From Brachypterus glaber (lineage: Eukaryota > Arthropoda > Insecta > Coleoptera > Kateretidae): DNA of 64,000 bases. Below the pieces are notes generated by a model. That model searched no databases. It worked only from the letters and a program-made list of their open reading frames with translations, and was not told where the DNA came from. This document shows positions 31,193-41,513 of the stretch, in pieces. The translations under genes and the position numbers were made by a program. The first letter of the stretch is position 1; every line of letters begins with the position of its first letter. The stretch spans positions 28,795,026 to 28,859,025 of the forward strand of contig OY294048.1 of assembly GCA_958510825.1 (NCBI GenBank), in the 5' to 3' direction.

Positions 31193-32995
31193 TTAGCCGA
31201 TAGTCAAAATTATTTTTTTTATATTTTTAGGCTATTTTCTGTTATATCGCAACCAATGTTTGGTACAAACTGGCATAAAAATTACTCTGTCATCAAATGA
31301 TAGACTTACCGGTTTTGTTGATTACCGCTGTAAAGTATTAAATATTGCTCTTTTTAGTATCACGTGCCAAAGATAAATGCAGTTTTGTCTTTGAGATTAA
31401 CATTAGATAATAAAAGATACAGTTTAAATAGTTTTAAGAAATCTATGTAGACATCTCTTAAAAACCTCCTTCTAAGAAGCATTATAATGAAATTATTATT
31501 ACTTTAATTGCTTATCATGTGCCCTTATTATACCACTCGCAGCTATAAAGCTGAAAACGTATGTTAGGTTTTACGTTCATAGAGGAAGGACAGCTATTTT
31601 CAGATAGTTTCCTAATTTCGGATAGCGGTCGTTTTCCCAAACCGTTTTAAATATCGTGCTAAAGTGCATGTTTATATTAATATCAAGACCAAAGCTACCT
31701 ATAGTGAATAATTTATTACATTTCGAATGTTTCGCTAGATAGCCAGAAAATAATAGTATATTAAAGTTCTAGTTTCATAACATACGTTTTTAGGACACGA
31801 GTACAAGTCTAGAAAACAAGACGCTTACGGCGAGTTTTCTAAAGTATTAGTGCGCTAAAAACGTGTTATGCAACGAGTGCTTTATACAATTTTTTATAGT
31901 TTGCTCTAAAATTTAAAAATCCTAAATTTCATATCCGGACCGAAAAAAAAAATTATAATACATAATTTTTTTATTAAGGTTGGAAACACGCGTTATTAAA
32001 ATCGACCCAAAAATCAATTTTTTTTGCATTTTAGAATGTCATGAAACGTCGAGAAAATGTGAAAAAAATGGGTGTTAAAAAAATGTCTGTCTGTCTGTCT
32101 GTTTAGATTTGAAAAATTCCTTCACGAAAGGATTGAGGACTTTTTCTATTGGTCACATCAAATATGGTTAACATTAGCGTAAGGAGGTGAAAATTGACAA
32201 AAACTATAATTTTTAGCGATATCTCACTTATTATTTATAGTAGAACAATTTTTTTTACATAAATGAAAATAATGTTTAATTCCCTACAAAAACATATGTT
32301 ATCATTTTGATCGTAGGACTATTAGTTTCCGAGATATAGGCATTTTAATATATTTTAATATATTTTTAATTAGATGTCAAATTTTGACACTAGTTAAATT
32401 TACCTGTAAAATAACATTTTGATGTTTTTAAATAAATTTATATCTGATAATTGCCTTGTCAAAAAAAAAACAATCCTTTAAATAAAAAATAACAATAATA
32501 AAAGGAAATGGTCAAAAAATACAGAAAAATTAACGAATACGTTTGGAATCCGTGAAAAACGAAAACAAGAAATTTTTTGATAGAATCAAAATTTTACCAT
32601 TAGTTTAAAATAAATAAGAAGATTCCTACCCGTCTAGAAAAGGTACGCATCACTTTTTTTTGTTTAAATTGTTTAACTCATCTTTTTGTATTAAATATTT
32701 ACAATGTACATGTAATAAAGTACGTAAGGTTTTGCTTTTGTAGGAAAAAAATAGAAATAGTTCGAAAATCGTGTATGTTTTAGGTGTCCGAAATTTTTAT
32801 CAAACAAAACTTTTTTTTCTATTATGTATTTGCGTTTTTTGATGTTTAGAAGATTTTATAAGATTGGAATAGGGTATAATACGCCCAAATATTTGTTGGT
32901 TAACAGGTTTAAACACGAATTAAATCAATGAACTTTTTACACCATTTTTATGCATTGTGATTTTTTATTAACTATTTCTTTACTACTTAACTAAA
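31193..32995. other. AT-rich repeat debris
   Basis: No gene is recognised. At 32084-32103 CTGTCTGTCTGTCTGT followed by an AAAATTCCTTCAC...GGTTAAC region resembles the arms of the foldback at 54325-55365. The area 31790-31910 shares the AAAACGTGTTAT repeat with 28373-28450. Confidence 0.5.
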
Positions 32996-32999
32996 TATA

Positions 33000-33140
33000 C
33001 TTAGTCCAGTCAAATAATAAATGTAAATTGCTAATATTTTAAAGGGTAATGTTGGATGGTAACAGCACACTCCTGTTAGTTTTTCACCGGGTGGTTTGCT
33101 TAAGGGGTGTCTGCTATTTTGAATTTTAGGGGTGAGTTGC
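33000..33140. repeat. Dispersed repeat, copy 1
   Basis: GTCCAGTCAAATAA ... CTCCTGTTAGTTTTTCACCG ... AAGGGGTGTC ... TTTTAGGGGTGAG is repeated in the same orientation at about 47322-47475 with moderate divergence. Confidence 0.7.
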
Positions 33141-33226
33141 TTAATATGCATCTTACGATAAAAATGCATATAACCAATCTTGTTAAGGAGGAAATTTCCA
33201 ACAATTTTTGTTGGGATCATTTTTTT

Positions 33227-33606
33227 AATATATTAGTAACAATCGAGTTAATTTAAAAGTAGCCATATTTTTTCCATTTTTCAGCCAAATTATTCATCGG
33301 ACGAATAAAGTAGTTATTAGCAAACTTGTAGCTCTTGAAATTCTCTATAAGTTTCATATATTAAAAATTTTCATAGGTACTTTGGTACGGTTACAGAGGG
33401 CGCAACTCGATTTTCAGTGCCCACTGTAACCTTAACAACATACTTATGAAAAAATGCATCATGTATTAAACTTATAGAGAATTTTAAGAGCTACAGGTAC
33501 GATCATAACCACTTTTATCCTATAATTTATAATTTGGCTGAAAAATTGAAAAAACAATTTCACATCCAACATGGCCATATTTGAACTCGATTGTTATTAA
33601 TATATT
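33227..33606. mobile_element. 380-bp palindromic MITE
   Basis: AATATATTAGTAACAATCGAG at the left and its inverse (CGATTGTTATTAATATATT) at the right bound almost fully complementary arms. Internal pairs include GAATAAAGTAGTTATTAGCA and TCTCTATAAGTTT with their inverses. The centre is near 33416. Non-coding. Confidence 0.8.
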
Positions 33607-33791
33607 GGAGTGTCAGTAAAATTGGCATACATCTTTCTGCCAATTTTTAAATTACTTTAATTATATATTACCCACTGAAGAAGTGAATCCAATCCTTATA
33701 TTATTTTTAACAGTAATATTGTACATTCGATGTACCAACACTAAGACCAAATACTTTTATCACGTTAAGAGGGGCCTTAAATTTTAAAAAT

Positions 33792-33853
33792 CGTCATACA
33801 CCGTTCTGCCAGCGTCATACACCGTTCTGCCAGCGTCATATACCTTTCTGCCA
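33792..33853. repeat. 21-bp tandem repeat, three copies
   Basis: CGTCATACACCGTTCTGCCAG starts at 33792, 33813 and 33834; the third copy differs by two bases. A related fragment (TGGCATACATCTTTCTGCCA) lies about 160 bases upstream at 33622. Confidence 0.85.
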
Positions 33854-35925
33854 CACATTTTTATAAAACACTTTTTTTTTGGAAAAGTATTAATTAGGTT
33901 TTTTTCACTTGTTAAGGTTTTTTTGGAGTGCCGATTTCAAATCTGGTGTTAAATGTGTGTTAAGTGGATTAAATATGGCGGACTTTTTTTTATTTTCATT
34001 TTTCTACAAATAATAGCATTGGGCGGTTTCGGGAGCGTTAAAAATAAATGTTTCTGATATTAGTATTATAAAATTGTAATTGGCGGATTTAAGATGGTGG
34101 ATTTAAGGTTAAGAATTATAAAAAAAAACAAGTTTTTACTACAATAAATGAAAGTTTTTTGGCTCAATGGGTAATTTGGAGGTAACAAGTAGCAGCTTTT
34201 TTGCAAACCAAATTTAATATTCAGTAACCTACAAAAAAAATCCTTTAATTTGATACCGAACTTGACATTTTTTAATTTTTTAATTTTTTGTCATAAAAAA
34301 ATGAGGCCATTTTGTTTTTTTTTTCAACATTAATGTCGCCTAGAATACTACCGAAATAAGCTGAACCTTGAAGTCGATATCGGATAAAGCGTTTGGCTTC
34401 AGGAAATAAAATATAAACATATGTACCTTGTAAAAAACATTAGCTTCTTTATTTCGAAATGATTAGTGTTCTTTTCATTTAAAAAGGGTTGGGACCATTT
34501 TCTTTAATTTTCAACTAATTTTAGTGATAAAAAAGTTACCGGACAAAAATCGATTTGTTTTTTCCCATTAAGTACTGTAGAAATATGTAATTTTAAAAAA
34601 ATTTACGAAAAAATGTTTTAAAGTATTTTAAAACCAATTTTTGAAATAAATATACCTAGTTAAATTACTAAACTATGTAAATTTAGGTATTTTACATTCA
34701 TTTTTTACTGTGTACAATATAGCATTGAAAATCAATGCTTTTTAAAATTAAATTATCAACTAATTGTCAAATACAACGGTGTATGAAATATAACCGATTG
34801 CCGCATTCAACCCATTGCGGAGGGCATAAACTTTTAGCTCCACGTGTGCGCATCATCAATTTTCCGATGTCATACACGTTAGTGGCCGACCAAGAAAAGT
34901 TATCGTATGTGTATCGGTTATTGGCTATGGTTTTCCATCTCTAATTTGTTTTTGTTTAAAGGATTCAGTAAAATGTTAACCACGCCGCACTATGTTGCCA
35001 ACGGGAAAAAAAAGTGTCCATAAATAGGCAAATGAAATTAAGAAATAAGGATCAAAAACCATTTAAAGTTTTTCTCTATACTTTTCGACATTAGAAAAAC
35101 TCATCAATTTTATTTGCAATAAATTTGGGAATATGCGCCAATGCGATATTTATATCGATGTACAACGGTTGCTCAAAAACCTATTTTGACATGCTTACAC
35201 AAAAAACATCCTAATTTCTAAATAAACTAATATTTTTGCTTAAAATTTGGAAGAAGCATAGAAAGTATATGTCTTTAAAGATATATTATCAAATATAAAC
35301 CAAAAAACATTTTTTACGTAAAATTATAGCGATAAATTTGAGGCCCTTCTTTCTACATGTCTGTGGCGCATAAAATTTGAGAATAGTTTGGTTCGTCCAT
35401 CGTGGTCCATTAGATATATACATAAAACTATTCTTAAATATGTAATGATAATACAGTATAAATATTAGACTGCCCATTTTGGCTCATTGGAAGATATAAG
35501 CATTTCTTTTGCGATATTTTTTAACATTTTTTAAAAATGTTTATGAAAATTTTCCAGCCGGCTTTTTAAGCTTGGGTACTTATTTCTTAAAAACGTTTGG
35601 GCCGGGGAAGCTAAAATTTGGTATGCAGGTAGTTCTTACTCTAACTAAGCAAAATATAATTATTTAACACCCCCCCCCCCCACTCCTCAGATGAACTTTT
35701 TTAGTCCTAAAACATCAATATTAAAACTCAAAATTATGACTAAATTATTTTTTTATGTATATTAAAGTGTTTACATCTTATTTTAATAATAAAATAATTT
35801 TGGACACCTTTTTTTGCTTTGGCCTCACTTGCAATAAAATTTGCAAGGAATCCGTCTCTTTAGGCCTAGATAATTTATAAAAAAGTGATCCAATAAACAT
35901 TTTATAAGTTTATAATTTTTTGAGT
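33854..35925. other. AT-rich, no gene seen
   Basis: Repetitive A/T runs, GGCGGA-type patches near 33975 and 34080, and a C13-type homopolymer at 35669-35682. Frames such as 34735-34944 have no recognisable domain. Confidence 0.45.
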
Positions 35926-36012
35926 GTTACGTAACTGTTACTCTGTAACGCGGCGTAAGGTTTTCGAGACCCCTCCTCCCCCTAGCGCGTTACGTAATAC
36001 TTGAACGCTCCC
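35926..36012. mobile_element. Solo end of a GGGAACGTTC-family MITE
   Basis: On the minus strand GGGAGCGTTCAAGTATTACG then TAACGCGC matches the family end, with one change in the terminal motif. A plausible opposite part (ACTGTTACTCTGTAACG) is truncated. AAA follows rather than TTA. Confidence 0.55.
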
Positions 36013-36455
36013 AAAGCACTTTTTACATAAATTTTCTTACTGTAGACAAGTAGGCCGTTCTTCCAAACCCAAATCGACAAACCCTTGGCTAAAACAAAGG
36101 AAAACACGACAAATTGACTTAAACTAAACTCTACAATGCTGTATAAATTTAGTATAAATTTAGAAAAAAGTGCCTGGATGATATATTTGTCTGGCCAATT
36201 TGTGTCGATTTTTATGATATTATTAAGATTTATTCTAAGGGGATTCATTCATTTTTATAAAAGCCATTTTACAGTATTGCATTGAGGTTTCTATTTGTCC
36301 TAACAAAATGCCATACATAACAAAACTCACTATTTACTAATTTAAATTTACTATGTTGCAGTTACTTGAACTTTTCATATATTTTATACCAAACACTAGG
36401 ATTAGAAAAATTTCTTTAAAAAGAATAATTTTCTGACTATCTATATATATATATA
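36013..36455. other. Spacer
   Basis: No gene or repeat was recognised apart from a TA run at 36441-36460, immediately before the next element. Confidence 0.4.
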
Positions 36456-37447
36456 TACACGGTGTATTTGAAATAGCGTCGGAAAAAAAAACCAGATCAT
36501 CTTTGTGACCCCAAAAATCGATTCAGAATGAAAAAAATTGGAAAAAAAAATCTAAAAAAATTCATTAGAAAACCTTAAATCCAGCCTACAGACGACGCAT
36601 CTGTAAGCTTTATCATCGCGCTTCAAATTTGCAAAATGCAACGTTGTCAGATTTTGTCGATTCCGTATTTACTGTTTGACAAAATAACTTTTATCGTCTT
36701 TTAATCATCATAGAATTTTATCAACAATAATTATAAAGTACCGTAAAAAATGTTAAAATAATAACCAAAGATGTACTTGCCATATTCATAATCTTCACCT
36801 ACAAACTATTTAACAGATGTTGTTTTAACAGATGCTGAAACTTAATGGGTTAACTTTCACTCACACAACTTTAACTCACACTTGCAGATTTTTTAGTAGA
36901 AAAAATACCATATCACTAGTAGTGTAAAGTTTTTGGCAACTCTAAATACATGTAATCTTTTCAAAATGTGTACCTTTTATTATATTCGGAGATATTTAAC
37001 TTTAAATTTGTTGAAAATCTTTGGGCGATTCACTTCACATTTTGATCAGTATTTTATACAGCACAAATCCAAATTTCCCATTGCACGTAAAAATAGCCCC
37101 CTGATGGGATGTAAACAACAGTTTTCTTCTTCTTCTTCTTCGATTTTTGGCTTTGTATTTTACATTTCAGCCATCGGGTTGCATGGTGGTTACATCAGTA
37201 ACTAGGAGTAGTGAGAGCCAGATGTATAACGACCAAAAATTATAGAAATTTTAAGGGAAAACAACAGTTTTGCTACAGTCAAAACAATACGAAAAAATAA
37301 ATGATATAACCTAAAAATACCAAACAAAGTGTAGCCAACTGTAGAAATATAAAAACTGGATTTGGTTTATGAAGCTACGACTTTTTTTTAATAAATCAAA
37401 CATTAAACTTTAGTGACTATAAAAAGTATTTTGTGATTGTGTTTTAA

Positions 37448-37681
37448 AAGAAAGAAATCATCAGAGAAGACTTTTCACAGCAAAAGAATAACTTCGTTGC
37501 AACAGACGGAAAGGCATGGTACAAACCAGACGGTCCATTTCGTTTAAGTGTAACCGACGAGGACTGGTTGGATAGCCCTGGCAGCTCAAACCACAGATCT
37601 GAAGTGAGAGAGATAGAGAGAGCTACGACTTTTCTAATTCGATTCTCAGAAAATTATTTTGACCAGTATTTTTTGCAATAA
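37448..37681 (+). CDS. Unrecognised 77-codon frame inside the 2.7-kb element
   Basis: The frame runs from just after a stop at 37445 to TAA at 37679-37681, without an internal ATG near its start, so it would be an exon or fragment. It reads KKEIIREDF, then VATDGKAWYKPDGPF, RLSVTDEDWLDSPG and ends in SENYFDQYFLQ. The composition (W, D, G, P rich in the middle) is more protein-like than other frames nearby. I do not recognise the family. It may be the remains of the host element's own transposase or a captured exon. Confidence 0.3.
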   Translation, partial: KKEIIREDFSQQKNNFVATDGKAWYKPDGPFRLSVTDEDWLDSPGSSNHRSEVREIERATTFLIRFSENYFDQYFLQ

Positions 37682-38010
37682 ATCGTAGTGTCAATAATAA
37701 ATAGTTAATAATCATTGCAGTGGTTTATGTGCGTTATTTTCCTGTAGTGATTAGGGCCACTTGCACCAAACATGATTTAAGCTTAAACTCGGATTAAGTT
37801 AATGGTTTAAGAGTTAATTGACGTTTCGCTGTTGCACCATTTTTTAAACCAAATTTATTTGTCTTAATCTCAGAATAAATGTAATCGTTCGAGTTTGATG
37901 GTTTATGTCACTTAAACCTGGGTTATATCAAAACATAACCTAACTTTAGGTTTTTATCTGTCATTTCGTATCCGTGAGTGTTTTCCTTTGATTTTACGAA
38001 ATTACCTGCA

Positions 38011-38210
38011 ATGATGGCAGAAGCCGATTTATTAGATGAAGACTTGTTGGAATTGGAAATATTGGATGATGGTTTCCGTACCTATCATGAGCGACAAAAC
38101 TATTTTGAAAGTATGGATGATCTTACATTTTTTCAAAAATTTAGGTTATATAAAGAAATAGTGGCCAATATTCTTGTACGTATTGAAGAACATCTGGAAT
38201 ATCCCAATTG
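38011..38210 (+). pseudogene. Harbinger transposase, N-terminal fragment
   Basis: From ATG 38011 the frame reads MMAEADLLDEDLLELEIL, then the family hallmark FESMDDLTFFQKFRLYKE and EEHLEYPN. Intact Harbinger nucleases continue with an EYPNDRN-like segment and a DDE domain. Here the frame runs into unrelated sequence after EYPN. Only about 66 of the usual 350-400 residues are left. The likely start is ATG at 38011; an upstream extension lacks ATG. Confidence 0.8.
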
Positions 38211-38341
38211 CGTCCGTTTTTTTTGTTTTCGATAACACTATTGTATTGTGCCACAATTTTAATTAATAAAGCTTCATCATTTATAGTATAATTCTGCGAA
38301 CGTTTTTTTTTGTTTTCATCTTTTTCTTTAAGCATATCCAT
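38205..38341 (-). pseudogene. Harbinger Myb/SANT-like protein, N-terminal fragment
   Basis: The frame opens at ATG 38341 with MDMLKEKDENKKKRSQNYT, then INDEALLIKIVAQYNSVIENKK. This matches the start of the Myb/SANT-like (MSANTD-type) partner protein that assists Harbinger transposition. It is cut after ENKK at the deletion joint and then reads antisense transposase sequence. Confidence 0.75.
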
Positions 38342-39164
38342 TGCTACTTTTTAGCTTACAGAACACAATAACACATAACACAATAAGTTACTGTCAATAA
38401 CTAACAGCTTTTTTTGAAAATGTAATAAACCAAATAATATAAACAACAAACGTCAAAATAATGTGAAGTTAGCTACATTCAAATAACACTAAAATTAGAG
38501 ATGTGTGCTCGGTTTAACTAAACTTTGTTTAACTTTCATTGGTGCAATGCAAACATATTTAACCAGAGATTATTTTTTAAACGTAGATTAATTAAACCTT
38601 GATCAAAATAAAATTGGTGCAAGTGGCCCTTAGACAATTTTTGTTTAATATTTCAAGTTTAATACCTATCCCGACCATTCTAATGCAAAAAAGTGTTTCA
38701 AAGTGTTGTGTACATTTTTTTACTTTATTATTTAATAAATCTTATAGTGATTGCTGTGGTTGATAATTTAAAAAAATCAGTGAAAACTTCTTGTTAAGAT
38801 AAAAAACAAGGGTTGGCGAAATAGTTCGATGGCATCCAGCGGATACCTAAAATATTATTATTACCTAGGTGATAATGATATGTTTACTTCATGAAAACAT
38901 GCCCCTATTTTACTACGGTAGGTAAGTTTAAAAAAACTTTTCTCATCGAGTGAATCTGGCAAGGTTGGGAAGATTTCATACATATTTGCTACAAGGTCAC
39001 CATTAATTTAGAGAATTTCACAGCGTGACATTGACGTACGGCTAAAAGGTACATTTTTTTCAAAAAAATCCCATTCTGAAACTGCTGCACATATTTTAAT
39101 TTTTATGGAAAATGTTAGTTATACCATGAGCTATTCGTGTATTTTTATTCCGACGCTATTTCAA

Positions 39165-39168
<4 letters not shown>

Positions 39169-39226
<58 letters not shown>
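39169..39226. repeat. (TA)n microsatellite
   Basis: About 29 TA units directly abut the right end of the 2.7-kb element; a shorter run borders its left end. Frames with IYIY repeats here are artefacts. Confidence 0.9.
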
Positions 39227-39229
<3 letters not shown>

Positions 39230-40290
39230 ATATGGTATCGTTTAAATAGAATTGGGCCGAATTTACATACAATTTTCAAAATATATGAAACAAATGGAAA
39301 GAACCTTACTAATACAAAAACTATAGTTATTAATTTATAAACAAAGTTTATTCAATAAAAAATAATGTTTCAAGTTCTAATAATTTTATACAACTCATTA
39401 GTACAAGATTAAAATGGTTTTAATAGAGTAAAATAAGTTTAAACTATGATTTGGACTTCGTGTTAAAGAAGCAAAAAAAAAAACACAAATATTTGTGAAG
39501 CATTCTTTAAATATATTTTTATTGATAAAGTGGTCCTAAGACATATTTTCGCCACTATAGAGTTTAAAGAAAAGCCAATGAATAAAACAAAGTATTTTTA
39601 TTGAAATTATAATGTTGATTTTGTACATGAGTTTTTTTTTAACTTTTGAAAAATATTCATTAGTATATGTTACTAAATTTAGTTATAAACTGACAAGTTT
39701 CTTAACCTATTTATTTATTGTCACAAAGGTAGGTTAGTAAGTTAGTGAGCATCTAAAATTCTTATTAAACTTTTAGATTTTGTAGTGGTGGTAATTGTTA
39801 CTTTGACAACTTGTTTTTAAAATGTGTCAAAAATTCTGCTCGAATCTAAGAACTGTGGCCAAACCAGACCCTTGCGAAGTGCCATACTTCTCAAAAATAC
39901 TTAGTTTAATGTGCTAAATATCATATTAATTTTAAGGCAAAACCTGTCGAAAGCCATTTAAAGTACATGTGATTGGTACGATTTTTTTGAAAAAATGTTG
40001 ATCGCAGATTTCTTCCAATATTTTCGATCTTAACACTTTAACACTTTAGCCCCAATTATCTTATTATTTTTGGAGGGTTGTTTTTAATTTCAGAAGTCGA
40101 TCGGATTCTTCTTTTGGGTGGACAAGAAAACGTTACGGATGGGCAGACAGACGCTCTCAATTGACAGATGGATCGACGGACAGACGGACGAATAGTTTTA
40201 AAAGTTGTTTATAATTGTACTACCACACTTTCTTATATATTTTTTTATTTTGTACACGAAATTTCTTTTTTCGGAGTTAGAAGTACACGT
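39227..40290. other. AT-rich spacer with a CGGACAGACGGACG run
   Basis: No gene. The stretch 40075-40195 belongs to the dispersed family that ends in GACGGACAGACGGACGA-like runs. Confidence 0.45.
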
Positions 40291-40292
40291 AT

Positions 40293-40432
40293 AAGGGCCT
40301 ATCCATAGGCTCTTATGAGAGACTAACATAACATTATAAGCCAGCGCACAAGATACATGACGACACATCAAGCCAGTCACGGCATCGTATGTTATGTATT
40401 ATGCTAGTTATGCGAGCCTTTGGTTAGGCCTT
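40293..40432. mobile_element. 140-bp MITE, copy 1
   Basis: The ends AGGGCCTATCCATAGGCT and the inverse AGCCTTTGGTTAGGCCTT frame a shared core (AGATACATGACGACACATCA, GTCACGGCATC). A second copy lies at 54013-54165. The core is itself partly palindromic. Confidence 0.7.
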
Positions 40433-41513
40433 AATACTCCTGTGCTGCGATAAGAATAATAACCTATATTTTTTCAAAAAAAAATTGACTAAAAATTATT
40501 CTTATATTTTACTCATCAGTTATACTACCAGTATTAAAGTACTTATATAGCTACTATACTGACAAATATCTCGACTGTTCTAACTGTATATTTCTTCTTA
40601 TTTGTAGTGACTATCCGAATTGAAACAAAATAGAATTGTAACTGAAATCTATCGTGTTATATTTTTTTCTACAAAAAAATATATACCCAGTAGATTCGAT
40701 GGATATCAGTTTCTTTTCTTTTATTTTTATATTTAGAACAAAAGTCGAACTTGATGGTTTTACTTTGAAAATTCAATGTTTTCCAGTATCTGATGTGTCT
40801 GCTGGTTTTTGATTTTTTATCCGTGTTGTTATTTTAAAATATATATTAGGTTTTTTAAAAAATATGGGTATTCTAAACTAATTTATACCTGGAACAAAAT
40901 ATTGCTTTAAAATAGTAATATTTATTCTTTTTATTTTTAAAAGTGTGTAACATAATATAAAATTACAGTCGTTTTACTTTTAATTATTTTTAATAATAAT
41001 ACTCTCTAAAGTGTTAAGAATCAATTATTTTAAATTCGAAAATAATTTTTATCACTTTTTTTCAAGTTAAAGTAGAGTACTCAACATCGGACGTCAGCCC
41101 CTTGACACATTTCGGTTTTTTGCAGTGCTCAAAAGTTAATAGTCTATTCCCTATAAACGAACGACTTAAATTTAGCAGTAAACACCATTTGTTGCGAGTC
41201 AGCCATTTCGAATTTAGTGCTAGAGACGTTCTTGTATTGAGAACACGAGGTGGTGAAGGTCAATATATCAGTCCCTTGGTAAGTAATTCTGTTGCAATTT
41301 ATTGGTAACTGTTTTTTATTAATTTTTATTTAAGTTTTTTGTGTGAATAATTAGTATAGAAACTAAAACGCCAGTATTTCGTTTCAATTAAAAGATTTTC
41401 TTTGTTTTTCAAGAAATTCATCAGTCCTTGTGGTCAGTTCCTTGGTCGACGCTCTGATTCCAAAAATATAGGCACATAATACCCTTCAGATTAATATTTT
41501 GGAAAATAAGAGG
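40433..41513. other. AT-rich spacer; possible exon near 41090-41279
   Basis: Mostly featureless. From about 41080 to 41279 the sequence is less AT-rich and ends in CCCTTG|GTAAGTAA, a strong splice-donor consensus. A frame spanning 41102-41308 is open (SVHFGFLQ-like start to RGGEGQYISPL). This could be a 5' exon of a gene outside the window or part of a repeat. No domain is recognised. Confidence 0.3.

Larger units (their letters stand above)
37754..38629. mobile_element. Internally deleted PIF/Harbinger transposon, 876 bp
   Basis: The ends GGGCCACTTGCACCA and TGGTGCAAGTGGCCC are perfect 15-base inverted repeats. They are flanked by TTA on both sides (37751-37753 and 38630-38632), the classical Harbinger target duplication. 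It retains the 5' portions of the two Harbinger genes facing one another, joined at a deletion near 38210. Confidence 0.9.
36464..39168. mobile_element. 2.7-kb TIR element inserted in TA repeats
   Basis: GTATTTGAAATAGCGTCGGA (36466) has a perfect inverse TCCGACGCTATTTCAAATAC (39149-39168). Weaker inverted similarity continues inward, for example TCAGAATG on both sides. Both outer flanks are TA dinucleotide runs, so a TA target is likely. The element contains an unassigned frame (37448-37681) and a nested Harbinger derivative (37754-38629). Confidence 0.7.

Noticed and set aside
31193..32995. Protein-coding gene between MITEs
   Set aside because: No frame of useful length, no domain and clear repeat similarity to other places in the window.
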